Source: Colwellia sp. C1TZA3
GTDB lineage: Bacteria > Pseudomonadota > Gammaproteobacteria > Enterobacterales > Alteromonadaceae
Direction: 5' to 3'
Length of the DNA stretch: 64,000 bases
NCBI RefSeq assembly: GCF_007954265.1
Contig: NZ_VOLS01000002.1
Span: 80,968-144,967, forward strand
The notes under the pieces were generated by a model. That model had not been told where the DNA came from, searched no databases, and was given only the letters and a program-made list of their open reading frames with translations. Made by a program: the position numbers and the translations under genes. Positions within the stretch are counted from its first letter, which is position 1. Each line of letters begins with the position of its first letter. Positions 8,282 through 18,001 of this stretch are shown piece after piece.

Positions 8282-8966
8282 GTGAATAACCTTTCTTTTT
8301 ATATTTTTATATTCATTAACGCTATTGTAGTAGGTTAATATTACAGTTGCTGGCTGATCTAAGCCGATAAAAAATTAAAACTTTAACTGTTAGCATGGTT
8401 AGAAATTTTACGGATTTAATGTGCTACATACACCGATGAACTAATGCCCATGGGTTAAAAGCTGGTTAGTTTAACTAAATATAGTGTTAAGACACTGTTT
8501 TAATAAGTTTTGTCTTACTTCATAAGTATTTTTTTGATGTTTTTTAAAAAATAGTTTACCTATGGTTAATTTATATTAGTTAATACAGGCCTTTATTAAC
8601 TTGGCTAAAATCATACTTTATTTTATCTTGACCAAATGGTTTGTTTTTATCATGTTTTGTTATAGTTAATTGAATTTAATCTGATTATAGTTATAAGGTG
8701 TTTTTAGGCATGTTTTAAAAACAAGACTAGGCTATTGTTATATATAGCTTTAAGTGCCTTCGCTTTGTTTTGCTGTTTCGTAAAGTTAAAAAATATAAAT
8801 TCACAGCAAGTGACCTGTAAAATTTTGTAATGAAAATGTAAGAAAACTCTGTTTTAATTTCACGGTAGATAGACTTAAAAAAATAATAAATAGCATTAAA
8901 ATTAACTCAGTAAAACTTACATAAAACACTTAATAAATAAAAACTTAACTTATATCAAGGAATAAC
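8282..8966. other. 685-bp divergent regulatory gap between the TetR and TonB-receptor genes
   Basis: No coding sequence or RNA gene is seen. The gap is very A+T-rich and contains one RutR-like site at 8628-8643. A ribosome site AAGG (8957-8960) lies just before the receptor start. Confidence 0.6.
8628..8643. promoter_or_regulatory. Candidate RutR-like operator upstream of the Oar-type TonB receptor
   Basis: TTGACCAAATGGTTTG matches the RutR consensus TTGACCAnnTGGTCAA at 11 of 14 defined positions; the left half-site is perfect. It is 323 bp from the receptor start and 347 bp from the TetR start, so it could act on either gene or be chance. Confidence 0.45.
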
Positions 8967-11900
8967 ATGATGAAAACTCATCGTCTCTCAAGTATTACGG
9001 GCGCAATCGTACTTGCGCTTGGATTGTCAACATCGGCCATGGCTGATGATACGTCATCGTCAATTCGCGGCAACATTCTAACCAACAATGGCAGTGTCGT
9101 TACTGATGCAACAATTACTATTGTTCACGAACCTTCAGGTACACGTAAAACTTTAAAGGTTAATGACACCGGTAATTTTTCTGCTCAAGGTTTACGTGTT
9201 GGCGGTCCATATACCATCACTATTGATTCTGATGTCTATGCAGATAAAACCCTTAAAGGTATTTACATTACTTTAGGTGATGTATTTCGAATTAATGAAG
9301 TATTACAAGATACTAATATTGAACGTATTGCTGTGACAGGTTCTTCAGCATTTTTTGACCCGTCAAAAGGTTCATCAAGTGTTTTTAGTGGTGATGATTT
9401 GACTAAATCAGCAGCATTTAACCGTGATTTAAAAGACATTGTTCGACAAAACCCAATGGCCGTTGTTAGTAATGACGGCAATTCCTTATCTTTAGCAGGC
9501 AGTAACCCTAAATATAACAGTTTGGCGGTTGATGGTGTCAACCTTAACGATGACTTTGGTTTAGCCGGTAACGGTTACCCAACAGAACGTTCTCCGATTG
9601 CCTTTGATTCAATTGCTCAAATCAGTGTCGCTATCGCACCATTTACCGCCAAAGAAGGTGGTTTTTCTGGTGGTAAAGTTAGTGTAGTGACTAAATCGGG
9701 TACTAACGAATTTCATGGTTCTATGTTTATCGAGCAAGCTAAAGATGCTTGGGCAGGAACACCTGAAACAGATGACGGCGATACAATTGATTTAAAATTT
9801 GATGAAGAGACTTGGGGCGCAACTTTCGGTGGCCCCATTATTAAAGACAAATTATTCTTCTTTGCGTCATACGAAACTTTTGAATCACCAAGTGCGGTAG
9901 ATAAAGGCCCATCAGATTCAAATGTAGCCAATAAAGTTAGCCAAGTGTCGCAAGCAGAAGTTGATCGCGTGGTCAATATTGCTAAAGATAAATATGGCTA
10001 TGATGCCGGTAGTTGGGACAACTCTATTCCACTAGAAGATGAAAAATATTCATTGAAGTTAGATTGGAATATTAATGAAGACCATCGTGCGACTTTTACT
10101 TATGCTCATGGTTCTAGTAATAGCGCCGGTAATCAGGGTGGTGGTAGATCTGATGACTTGTACCTATCTTCTCATTGGTATAATCGCTCTAACGAGTTTG
10201 ACACTTACGTTGCTCAAGTATTTTCAAACTGGAATCAAGAGTTTTCAACAGAAGTTAAGGTATCGAAAAAGGAATCTATTAACGGTCAAGTATCACTAGG
10301 TGGTTATGAATTTGGTGAAGTTAAAATTGACACCGTTAATGGTGGCGAAATTATGTTGGGCGCTGATGATAGTCGCCACGCAAACCAGTTAACCAATGAA
10401 ACCCTACAAGTGCGTATTAGTGGTGATTACTTGTATGAAGATCATGCGATTTCATTTGGTTGGGAATACGAAAAAGTAGATGTTTATAACCTCTTTATGC
10501 AACACTTTCTAGGGTCTTGGTATTTTGATAGTATTGATGATTTTGAAACGGGTAAAGCTGACTCGTTTGAATACCAAAACAATCCGAGTTTAAACCGTGA
10601 TGATGCTGCCGCTGCATTTGCGCTTGAAAACCACGCTTTTTATATTGAAGATAGTTGGGATATAAACGACTCACTTAACGTAACTTATGGTTTACGTTAT
10701 GAATCAACAGTTAATGATGATGCACCAAACTTTAATGAAAGCTTCTTCGACCGCTATGCTTATGCAAATAATGAAAATCTTGACGGTTTAGATATCATTT
10801 TACCACGCTTTGGCTTTACTTGGAGCGCAACTGATGAGTTAACTATCCGTGGTGGTGCTGGTTTATTTAGTGGTGGCCGTCCAAATGTATTTATCTCAAA
10901 TGCGTTCAGTAATGACGGCTCTAGAATTGCGTCATATCGTAGTTTTGGTGATGACATCGCAGCGAATACATTTTTACAAGATGCAGACCCAAGCGGTATT
11001 CCTCAGCACGCACAAGATCAAATTGCTCAGTCTGAGTTAGGTGGACCAAACTCTAACATAGATGCAATCGATCCAAACTTTGAAATACCTACCACGTGGC
11101 AATATAGTTTAGCTGCAGATTATGTTGCTAACCTAAGTAACATAGGTTTAGGAGACGATTGGCGCATCAGTGGTGAAGTGCTTTACAAAGACATTCAAAA
11201 AGATATGGCTTGGTCTGATCTTTCGCGTACATTAGATACCTCAAAGGGTAATAATGGTTTAACCGTTGAAGGTCGTCCAATTTATACTTTTGCCAATCCT
11301 AATAGAGATGATCGTGATGTATCATTAACTAATACCTCTGGTGGCCATACGTTAATTGAAACACTGAGCATCGCAAAAAATTGGCAGAGTGGTGTTAAAG
11401 CTAACTTTTCATATACCCATTCAACTATTCGTAACCGTGTAGATGCTACGGGCACTTCGTCAAACACTGCATATAACTATAATCCAGTAGTTGACCCTGA
11501 AAACCCTGGTGTAGGTACATCGGCATATCAAGTTAAACATCGTTTAACGTTTAACCTTTCATACAATACTGAAATGTTTGAAGGTTATAACACCGGTATG
11601 CATATGTTTTGGGAACGTAAATCAGGTAGACCATTTAGTTACTTGTTAGGCTATAACAACCGCGACGGTTTATCAGGAAACTTAGATCTTACTACCGCTA
11701 ATTTACCTTATATTCCAACCAGTGCCAGTGATGGTGCGGTTGATTTCGATAATGGCTTAAGCTACGACGATATTATGGCCGAGCTAGCAACTGCTGGTAT
11801 TAGCTCTGATGGTGGTTATCTTGACAAGAATGCTTATACAGCACCTTGGACAACGACTATGGATTTACGCTTTGAACAAGAAATCCCAGGTTTCTTAGCA

Positions 11901-12143
11901 GGCCATAAAGGTTTGTTCTATGTTGATATTAAAAACGCATTAGCTATTTTTGATGAAGGTGCTGCACGTGTTTACCAATTGCCATTTGGTCAATCGGCAA
12001 CAGAATTACTCGATTACAGCATTAACGATGCCGGTCAATACGTCTATGAAAGTGCAAACATTTCTGAAGGAGAGACTCCTGCTCGATTTAAAGACCGTGA
12101 GTCTACGTGGTCTATGAAGATTGGTGTTAAATATACTTTCTAA
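8967..12143 (+). CDS. TonB-dependent receptor, Oar-like, with carboxypeptidase-regulatory-like domain
   Basis: A 1058-residue outer-membrane receptor. A signal peptide ('LALGLSTSAMA') is followed by a carboxypeptidase regulatory-like (CarbopepD_reg) domain at about residues 30-115 ('IRGNILTNNGSVVTDATITI'), a plug with 'YNSLAVDGVNLNDDFGLAG' and 'EGGFSGGKVSVVTKSGTNEF', and a long beta-barrel ending in aromatic 'GVKYTF'. This Oar-like class imports large or oligomeric substrates through TonB/ExbBD. Its place between a RutR-like regulator and cdd-deoA suggests nucleic-acid fragments or nucleotides, which is inference. AAGG lies 6 nt before the ATG. It has its own terminator and a possible operator at 8628. 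Confidence 0.92.
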   Translation: MMKTHRLSSITGAIVLALGLSTSAMADDTSSSIRGNILTNNGSVVTDATITIVHEPSGTRKTLKVNDTGNFSAQGLRVGGPYTITIDSDVYADKTLKGIYITLGDVFRINEVLQDTNIERIAVTGSSAFFDPSKGSSSVFSGDDLTKSAAFNRDLKDIVRQNPMAVVSNDGNSLSLAGSNPKYNSLAVDGVNLNDDFGLAGNGYPTERSPIAFDSIAQISVAIAPFTAKEGGFSGGKVSVVTKSGTNEFHGSMFIEQAKDAWAGTPETDDGDTIDLKFDEETWGATFGGPIIKDKLFFFASYETFESPSAVDKGPSDSNVANKVSQVSQAEVDRVVNIAKDKYGYDAGSWDNSIPLEDEKYSLKLDWNINEDHRATFTYAHGSSNSAGNQGGGRSDDLYLSSHWYNRSNEFDTYVAQVFSNWNQEFSTEVKVSKKESINGQVSLGGYEFGEVKIDTVNGGEIMLGADDSRHANQLTNETLQVRISGDYLYEDHAISFGWEYEKVDVYNLFMQHFLGSWYFDSIDDFETGKADSFEYQNNPSLNRDDAAAAFALENHAFYIEDSWDINDSLNVTYGLRYESTVNDDAPNFNESFFDRYAYANNENLDGLDIILPRFGFTWSATDELTIRGGAGLFSGGRPNVFISNAFSNDGSRIASYRSFGDDIAANTFLQDADPSGIPQHAQDQIAQSELGGPNSNIDAIDPNFEIPTTWQYSLAADYVANLSNIGLGDDWRISGEVLYKDIQKDMAWSDLSRTLDTSKGNNGLTVEGRPIYTFANPNRDDRDVSLTNTSGGHTLIETLSIAKNWQSGVKANFSYTHSTIRNRVDATGTSSNTAYNYNPVVDPENPGVGTSAYQVKHRLTFNLSYNTEMFEGYNTGMHMFWERKSGRPFSYLLGYNNRDGLSGNLDLTTANLPYIPTSASDGAVDFDNGLSYDDIMAELATAGISSDGGYLDKNAYTAPWTTTMDLRFEQEIPGFLAGHKGLFYVDIKNALAIFDEGAARVYQLPFGQSATELLDYSINDAGQYVYESANISEGETPARFKDRESTWSMKIGVKYTF

Positions 12144-12164
12144 TCATTTTTAAACCTTGTTAAC

Positions 12165-12194
12165 AAAGCCAGCAGTAATGTTGGCTTTTTTTTT
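12165..12194 (+). terminator. Rho-independent terminator of the Oar-like receptor gene
   Basis: AAGCCAGCA pairs with TGTTGGCTT (one mismatch) around a 4-nt loop and is followed by an uninterrupted T-run. Confidence 0.85.
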
Positions 12195-12319
12195 ATCTTT
12201 AAATTTATCATTAAATAACGATCTAAAAATAAGCTAATGGCAATACACTTTAATAGATTTTATTTAACGTTTTTTTTCTGTTGCTTTTCTATTCCTGATT
12301 TACTAGGATAGAGTATAAG

Positions 12320-12335
12320 TTGACCACATGGTCAG
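12320..12335. promoter_or_regulatory. RutR-like operator before cdd-deoA
   Basis: TTGACCACATGGTCAG matches TTGACCAnnTGGTCAA at 13 of 14 positions. It lies 15 nt before the cdd start codon. A possible promoter, TTGCTT (12281) with a 17-nt spacer to TAGGAT (12304-12309), would place the operator just past the transcription start, a repressing position. The promoter is tentative; the operator match is strong. Confidence 0.8.
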
Positions 12336-12350
12336 ATAAAGGCTCCTATA

Positions 12351-12770
12351 ATGTCAAATATTGAAGATAATGTAATATCAACGCTGGTTAATGCAGCAAA
12401 AGTAGGCTTTGAAAACGCCTATGCACCTTATAGTAACTTTCATGTTGGTGCCGCAGCGTTAACGGCTAGCGGTAAAATAGTTAAAGGCTGTAACGTAGAG
12501 AATGCCTCTTATGGGCTAACGGTTTGTGCTGAGCGTAATTGTTTAGCACAAGGGGTTATTTCAGGTGAACAAGCATTTTCAGCCATGGTTATTTATACCA
12601 ATCAGGAAAAATTAACGCCACCTTGTGGTGCTTGTCGACAAGTCATTGTTGAATTTTTAGCGCCCGACGCACTTGTTATGGCGGTTAATCACAACAATGA
12701 TAAAAAGCAATGGACAGTTAATGAATTATTACCGGATGCTTTTACGCCCAAAGATTTACTTGAAAAATAA
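12351..12770 (+). CDS. cdd: Cytidine deaminase
   Basis: A 139-residue enzyme of the short, homotetrameric cytidine deaminase type that converts (deoxy)cytidine to (deoxy)uridine. The zinc site is complete: Cys59-Ala-Glu61 ('TVCAERN') and 'PPCGACRQ' with Cys92 and Cys95; 'NVENASYG' binds the nucleoside. It is first in a cdd-deoA operon, with 12 nt between the genes, so deaminated nucleosides pass to the phosphorylase encoded next. AAAGG lies about 8 nt before the ATG. The RutR-like site lies immediately upstream. Confidence 0.97.
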   Translation: MSNIEDNVISTLVNAAKVGFENAYAPYSNFHVGAAALTASGKIVKGCNVENASYGLTVCAERNCLAQGVISGEQAFSAMVIYTNQEKLTPPCGACRQVIVEFLAPDALVMAVNHNNDKKQWTVNELLPDAFTPKDLLEK

Positions 12771-12782
12771 GGATTTTAGTTC

Positions 12783-14099
12783 ATGTTATTACCGCAAGAA
12801 ATAATTCGTACCAAACGTGATGGTGGTTCACTCTCCCAAGCACAAATTCAAAGCTTTGTTGATGGCCTAGTCACATCAGATTTTAATGATGCTCAAGCCG
12901 GCTCAATGGCAATGGCGATTTTTCAAAAAGGCATGCAAACCCGTGAAATTATCGATTTTACCATGGCGATGAAAAATTCAGGTGACGTATTGTCATGGCC
13001 AGAATTAGACGGCCCAGTAGTTGATAAACATTCAACCGGTGGTGTTGGCGATAAGGTCAGCTTTATGTTGGCCGCTATTGTCGCAGCCTGTGGTGCTTAT
13101 GTCCCGATGATTGCAGGCCGTGGCTTGGGCCACACCGGTGGAACAGCAGATAAACTAGAAAGCATTGCTGGCTTTAATGTCCAACCTAGTATCGCCGAAT
13201 TTAAAACTATTGTAAAAGATTTAGGTATGGCGATTATCTCTCAAACTGATAATTTAGCGCCTGCCGATAAACGCTTATATGGTATCCGTGATATTACTGC
13301 CACGGTGGAATCTATTCCGTTGATTACGGCGTCTATATTGTCGAAAAAATTGGCGGCAGGGCTTGATACTTTGGTTATGGACGTTAAAGTTGGTAACGGT
13401 GCAATGATGTCAAATATTGATGATGCTAAAGCGCTAGCGCAAAGTATTGTTAATGTGGCTAATGGTGCTGGTGTACCGACGCAAGCTATTATCACAGATA
13501 TGAACCAAGTATTAGGTGCAACAGCAGGTAATAGCTTGGAAATGGCCGAAACGGTTAAATATTTAACTGGCACGCTGCGTGAACCTCGCTTACATGCCGT
13601 GGTCGTAGCATTAGCTAAAGCGATGTTAGTGAGTGCAAAAGTTGTAGACACTGAAGAGGCCGCATTGGCAAAAATTAATAGTGTGTTAGCTTCTGGCGCT
13701 GCAGCTGAAGTATTTAGTAAAATGATTCACGCCTTAGGTGGCCCAAGTGACTTTATGGAAGATCCTTGGCGTTCAATGCAACGCGCCGCATGTATTAAAG
13801 ATGTTATTGCATTAGATCATGGTTACATTAATGGTATGCAAACCCGTGATATTGGCTTGGCTGTAGTGGGCTTAAAAGGTGGACGGACAGCAAATGGTCA
13901 GAAAATTGATCATAGTGTTGGTTTTGACCGAGTATTGCCCATTGGTACCTTAGTTAACCGTGGCGATGTGGTGGCCCGAGTACATGCTAGAGATGAAAGC
14001 TCTGCACTATTAGCCAGTTTACAGTATCAAGGGGCTTTAGTTATTGATGACAAGCAAGCGGAGCAACAACCGGTTATTTATCAAACTATTTCCGCTTAA
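12783..14099 (+). CDS. deoA: Thymidine phosphorylase
   Basis: A 438-residue enzyme that splits thymidine or deoxyuridine with phosphate to the base and 2-deoxyribose 1-phosphate. The signature of the thymidine/pyrimidine nucleoside phosphorylase family, 'DKHSTGGVGDKVSF', is near residue 82, with 'AGRGLGHTGGTADKLESI' binding phosphate and 'MDVKVGNGAMM' following. Length matches the usual 440. It is the second gene of the cdd-deoA operon and feeds DeoB and DeoC, both encoded nearby. It converges on tdk. Confidence 0.97.
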   Translation: MLLPQEIIRTKRDGGSLSQAQIQSFVDGLVTSDFNDAQAGSMAMAIFQKGMQTREIIDFTMAMKNSGDVLSWPELDGPVVDKHSTGGVGDKVSFMLAAIVAACGAYVPMIAGRGLGHTGGTADKLESIAGFNVQPSIAEFKTIVKDLGMAIISQTDNLAPADKRLYGIRDITATVESIPLITASILSKKLAAGLDTLVMDVKVGNGAMMSNIDDAKALAQSIVNVANGAGVPTQAIITDMNQVLGATAGNSLEMAETVKYLTGTLREPRLHAVVVALAKAMLVSAKVVDTEEAALAKINSVLASGAAAEVFSKMIHALGGPSDFMEDPWRSMQRAACIKDVIALDHGYINGMQTRDIGLAVVGLKGGRTANGQKIDHSVGFDRVLPIGTLVNRGDVVARVHARDESSALLASLQYQGALVIDDKQAEQQPVIYQTISA

Positions 14100-14161
14100 G
14101 GTTAATAAACGTAGGGTTAATCAACCTAGTGTTAATAAATGAGCATTATTGAAATAAGTAA

Positions 14162-14195
14162 AATAACAAGGAATGCCATGGCATTCCTTGTTATT
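14162..14195. terminator. Perfect 34-bp palindrome between converging deoA and tdk
   Basis: Every base of 14162-14195 fits a perfect palindrome (left half AATAACAAGGAATGCCA, right half its complement). It lies midway between the two convergent operons, so a bidirectional terminator is the simplest reading, although the T-tracts on each side are short. Confidence 0.65.
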
Positions 14196-14230
14196 AGTTA
14201 TGTTAAATATTAAATAGGGTAGTCGCTTAG

Positions 14231-14809
14231 TTAATGCCAAACGAGGGCTTTAAAATGCCGACGACATAAAGACTCGTAACGCTCATTACCCCCCACTTCT
14301 ATCTGTTTGCCACCTTTAACTGCATTGCCATGTTCATCACAGCGCATGACAAAATTCGCTTTTTTACCACAATGACAAATGGTTTTTAATTCGACTAATT
14401 TATCAGCCCAAGCAAGAAGTGCGGCACTACCAACAAAGGTTTCACCAAGAAAATCAGTGCGAATACCATAGGCTAAAACAGGAACTTTTAATTCATCGAC
14501 AATATCGGTTAATTGCCTTACTTGCGAAGTAGTTAAAAACTGGGCTTCATCAATTAATATACAAGCAACGTTACCACTATTCATTTGGCGCTTCACTTGC
14601 TCGAAGATGTCTGATTTATCATCAAATAATAAAGCATCGGCATCGATACCTAATCTTGATGATACTTTGCCCTTGGCAAACCTATCGTCAATTTTTGCGG
14701 TGAACAGCAATGTTGCTAAACCACGTTCACGATAATTATACGAAGACTGCAATAAATGGGTCGACTTACCGGCATTCATGGTTGAATAATAAAAATATAA
14801 TTGCGCCAT
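14231..14809 (-). CDS. tdk: Thymidine kinase (type II)
   Basis: A 192-residue enzyme that phosphorylates thymidine and deoxyuridine with ATP. The P-loop is '[10 protein letters not shown]' (GKS at 14-16), the catalytic glutamate is in 'ILIDEAQFL' (Glu88), and the zinc-binding cysteines are in '[13 protein letters not shown]' and 'LCRRHF'. It is the last gene of the leftward series udk-nupC-deoC-tdk and provides the salvage branch opposing DeoA catabolism. Confidence 0.97.
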   Translation of the reverse strand: MAQLYFYYSTMNAGKSTHLLQSSYNYRERGLATLLFTAKIDDRFAKGKVSSRLGIDADALLFDDKSDIFEQVKRQMNSGNVACILIDEAQFLTTSQVRQLTDIVDELKVPVLAYGIRTDFLGETFVGSAALLAWADKLVELKTICHCGKKANFVMRCDEHGNAVKGGKQIEVGGNERYESLCRRHFKALVWH

Positions 14810-14871
14810 CGCTATATTGAGATCCTAATTATGGTTGTTGGGGGGTATTTAATCGGTCAGGTGCAATGTGA

Positions 14872-15645
14872 TTAATAGCTTGTTGGCTCAGCCGTTTGTT
14901 TACTCGCCCCTAAGGTATTAAGTAAATTGGTTAATAGGCTGCTGGCGCCAAATCTAAAGTGCGCTTTAGTCGCCCAATCTGCGCCTAAAATATTTTCAGC
15001 TAAATCAAGATAAATTGCGGCATCTTCAGCGTTTTTTACGCCGCCAGCAGGTTTAAAACCTATCTGAGTATTTTTAGCTTTAATGACGTTTAGCATCAGC
15101 TCAGCTGACCTAGGCGTGGCATTTACCGCAACTTTACCGGTTGAGGTTTTAATAAAGTCAGCACCTGCAGCAATACAAATTTCACTCGCTTGAGTAATAA
15201 GCTGGTCAGTTTTAAGCTCACCGGTTTCAATTATAACTTTCAGTTTAGTGTTATTGCCACAAGCTTGTTTACAGGCTTTTACAAGCTCGAACCCCAGGCT
15301 GTCATTACCGTTTATTAAGGCTTTGTAGGGAAAGACAACATCGACTTCATCTGCGCCATAGGCAACAGCGGCTCTAGTTTCAGCTACGGCAATATCAATG
15401 TCATCGTTACCGTGAGGAAAATTAGTTACCGTGGCAACTTTTATCTCAGGCGTACCTTGTGCCGCTAAGGTTTTCTTTGCTAATGGCACAAAACGCGGAA
15501 AGATACAGATAGCAGCGGTGTTACCACAAGGTGATTTAGCCTTTTGGCAGAGCTGAATAATATCATCAGCACTTTCAGCGTCAGTTAAACTGGTTAGATC
15601 CATCATGTTAAGTGCACGCTGTGCGTATGCTTCAATAGTACTCAT
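14872..15645 (-). CDS. deoC: Deoxyribose-phosphate aldolase
   Basis: A class I aldolase that splits 2-deoxyribose 5-phosphate into glyceraldehyde 3-phosphate and acetaldehyde. '[12 protein letters not shown]', '[12 protein letters not shown]' (Schiff-base lysine) and 'GFKPAGGVK' (second active-site lysine) are intact. I choose the ATG at 15645 (257 residues, close to E. coli DeoC) because GAGGTG precedes it; an upstream ATG at 15672 would add nine unconserved residues. It receives the product of DeoB, encoded across the divergent gap. Confidence 0.96.
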   Translation of the reverse strand: MSTIEAYAQRALNMMDLTSLTDAESADDIIQLCQKAKSPCGNTAAICIFPRFVPLAKKTLAAQGTPEIKVATVTNFPHGNDDIDIAVAETRAAVAYGADEVDVVFPYKALINGNDSLGFELVKACKQACGNNTKLKVIIETGELKTDQLITQASEICIAAGADFIKTSTGKVAVNATPRSAELMLNVIKAKNTQIGFKPAGGVKNAEDAAIYLDLAENILGADWATKAHFRFGASSLLTNLLNTLGASKQTAEPTSY

Positions 15646-15741
15646 ATTCACCTCAAAAGCAAAATTTATCACTAATAATCGACAATTAATCTTAAATAAC
15701 TGAGAGCTTAAAAGTGAGAGCTAATCTCTAATCCCTAACCG

Positions 15742-16986
15742 TTATAAGCTAACAAAAACCCCAGCAATCGCGGCACTCATTAAGTTAGCCATGGTCGCTG
15801 CTAGCATGGCTTTCATACCTAATCGTGCAATGTCAGGGCGACGATTAGGTGCCATTGACCCAATGCCACCTAATAAAATGGCAATAGAAGATAAGTTAGC
15901 AAAGCCACATAAAGCAAAGGTCACTATCGCTTGAGTTGCTGGAGATAGCGTATCTTTAATTTCAATAAAATTTACGTAGGCAAAGAATTCATTGACGACA
16001 ATTTTTTGGCCAATAAAACTACCTGCTTGCAGCATCTCTTCAAATGGCACACCAATAAGGTAGGCAAATGGGGCAAAAATATAGCCCAGTAACCATTCAA
16101 TGGTTATGCCTTCAAAGCCTAATAAGTTGCCAAAGCCTGAGACCATAGCATTAAGTAAGGCGATAATGGCAATAAAGGCCAACAACATTGCGCCTACGTT
16201 AACCGCAAGCTTCAAGCCTGAGGCGGCACCTGTGGCTGCGGCATCGATAACATTAACGGGTTTAGCGTCTGCTTCGGCCAATTCAACATCGCTATAATCA
16301 TTATCAATGACTTCTGTTTCAGGCATCAGTAGTTTTGCCATCAGCAAGCCACCAGGTGCTGCCATAAATGATGCGGCAATTAAGTATTCAAGTTTAACGC
16401 CTAAGCCAGCATAGCCGGCTAATATTGAACCTGCGACCGAGGCTAAACCACCAACCATAATGGCGAAAAGCTCTGATTGACTCATTTTCGCGATATAGGG
16501 GCGAATAACTAAAGGAGCTTCTGTTTGGCCAACAAAAATATTAGCCGTGGCAGACAGTGACTCAGGTTTTGAGGTTTTTAATAGCTTTTGTAAACTACCG
16601 CCAATAATTTTTACTACCCATTGCATAATATTAAGGTAGTAAAGTACCGCGATAAGTGATGAAAAGAAGATAATAACGGGCAGCACACGAATAGCAAAAA
16701 CAAAGCCCACACCGTTATCATACATGGCATCAGTGCCTAAACCGCCAAACAAGAAGTTTATGCCGGCCTGTGCACTGTTAATAACCTGTTGAACACCATT
16801 GGTTATTGAACCCAAAATATCTTTACCAAAAGGCACATAAAGTACAAATGCACCGAGTAATATCTGTAATGCAAAGGCAAAACCTACGGTTCGCCAGTTA
16901 ATTGCGCTGCGATCTTTAGAGAAAAAAACCGCCACTGCCAATAACGCGAAAATGCCAATGACGCCTCTAAGTGCACCTAATTCCAT
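15742..16986 (-). CDS. nupC: NupC-family concentrative nucleoside transporter
   Basis: A 414-residue inner-membrane permease of the CNT family, with repeated hydrophobic helices and the family signature 'IFVGQTEAPLVIRPYI' near residue 150, then 'MSQSELFAIMVGGLASVAGS' and a later 'NEFFAYVNF'. CNT proteins bring nucleosides in with protons or sodium. It lies between udk and deoC on the same strand, so imported nucleosides meet kinase and aldolase enzymes from the same transcript. No RutR-like site lies directly before it; control probably comes from the udk promoter. Confidence 0.95.
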   Translation of the reverse strand: MELGALRGVIGIFALLAVAVFFSKDRSAINWRTVGFAFALQILLGAFVLYVPFGKDILGSITNGVQQVINSAQAGINFLFGGLGTDAMYDNGVGFVFAIRVLPVIIFFSSLIAVLYYLNIMQWVVKIIGGSLQKLLKTSKPESLSATANIFVGQTEAPLVIRPYIAKMSQSELFAIMVGGLASVAGSILAGYAGLGVKLEYLIAASFMAAPGGLLMAKLLMPETEVIDNDYSDVELAEADAKPVNVIDAAATGAASGLKLAVNVGAMLLAFIAIIALLNAMVSGFGNLLGFEGITIEWLLGYIFAPFAYLIGVPFEEMLQAGSFIGQKIVVNEFFAYVNFIEIKDTLSPATQAIVTFALCGFANLSSIAILLGGIGSMAPNRRPDIARLGMKAMLAATMANLMSAAIAGVFVSL

Positions 16987-17066
16987 AATTACCTCATAAA
17001 TTGTTTTGTTATCATTATTATATTTACTTTAATTACATCAATTTTTAATTCTATTGTTGGTAAAAA

Positions 17067-17711
17067 TTAAAGACGTCTCTGCATCAGTTGACGAATTTTT
17101 GCTTTTAGCATTTCTATTGCCATTCTATTTTTACCGCCACGAGTCACCACAACATCGGCAAAGGGTTTATTTGGCTGTATATGCTGGTGGTACATAGGAC
17201 GAACAGTGGTTAAGTATTGTTCGGTGATTGACGCTATGCTGCGAGAACGTTCAAGCGTATCTCGCTTTATTCTGCGCACTAGACAAATATCGAGCGGGGT
17301 ATCAATATATATTTTAATATTAAATTTGTCTCGCAATTCTTCATCGGCAAATAAAAGAATACCTTCAATTAAAATTATCGGTGTCGGTGCTAAATGTTGA
17401 GTTTCATCTAATCGGGTATGTGTTTTATAACAATAGGTGGGTATATCGACACTTTTATTTGCACTTAACTGACTTAAATGTTGCGATAGCAAACTATGTT
17501 CAAAGGCGTTAGGGTGATCATAATTTGTTTTTATACGTTCTGCCATCGAGAGATGAGATTGAGACTTGTAGTAAGAATCTTCTTTGATAATAGCAATACC
17601 GCTCGACCCTAGCTCAGGTAACAGTTCATCGTAAATAGTTTGAGCAAAAAGTGACTTTCCAGATGCCGAAGCACCGGTTACCGCAATAATCGTCGGTTTA
17701 TTAGTTTGCAA
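17067..17711 (-). CDS. udk: Uridine kinase
   Basis: A 214-residue kinase that phosphorylates uridine and cytidine. The P-loop is 'GASASGKSLFAQ' near residues 14-25, followed by 'EDSYYKSQ', 'NYDHPNAFEHSLL' and 'LIEGILLF', the usual order for the family. It is the first gene of the leftward udk-nupC-deoC-tdk series. The upstream gap, shared with deoB, contains a strong RutR-like site. Confidence 0.96.
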   Translation of the reverse strand: MQTNKPTIIAVTGASASGKSLFAQTIYDELLPELGSSGIAIIKEDSYYKSQSHLSMAERIKTNYDHPNAFEHSLLSQHLSQLSANKSVDIPTYCYKTHTRLDETQHLAPTPIILIEGILLFADEELRDKFNIKIYIDTPLDICLVRRIKRDTLERSRSIASITEQYLTTVRPMYHQHIQPNKPFADVVVTRGGKNRMAIEMLKAKIRQLMQRRL

Positions 17712-17911
17712 AACAGAGAGCCTTAAAAATAGGGTTAAAAAAGGGTTAAGTTATTATTTATAACGATGTTGTTGTCGACAAGTCAACGCACTCGTATTAT
17801 GAACTAATTATGCTGAGATTCATTAAAATTTAGGCAAAAGGGGACTTCGTGCCTTAAATATTTATAAAATATCTATTGTCTATAATTTATTGCTTGGTAA
17901 AGTATCACATG

Positions 17912-17927
17912 TTGACCATTTGGTCAT
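17912..17927. promoter_or_regulatory. RutR-like operator in the udk/deoB divergent gap
   Basis: TTGACCATTTGGTCAT matches TTGACCAnnTGGTCAA at 13 of 14 defined positions. It is 75 nt from the deoB ATG and 201 nt from the udk ATG, so it most directly controls deoB and the receptor gene after it and may also affect udk. Confidence 0.8.
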
Positions 17928-18001
17928 GAAATTTATCGCTATAAACAAGGATGAATTTTTAAAATTTTTAAAATGCAACAATCTAATAACGGGAAATTAA
18001 A

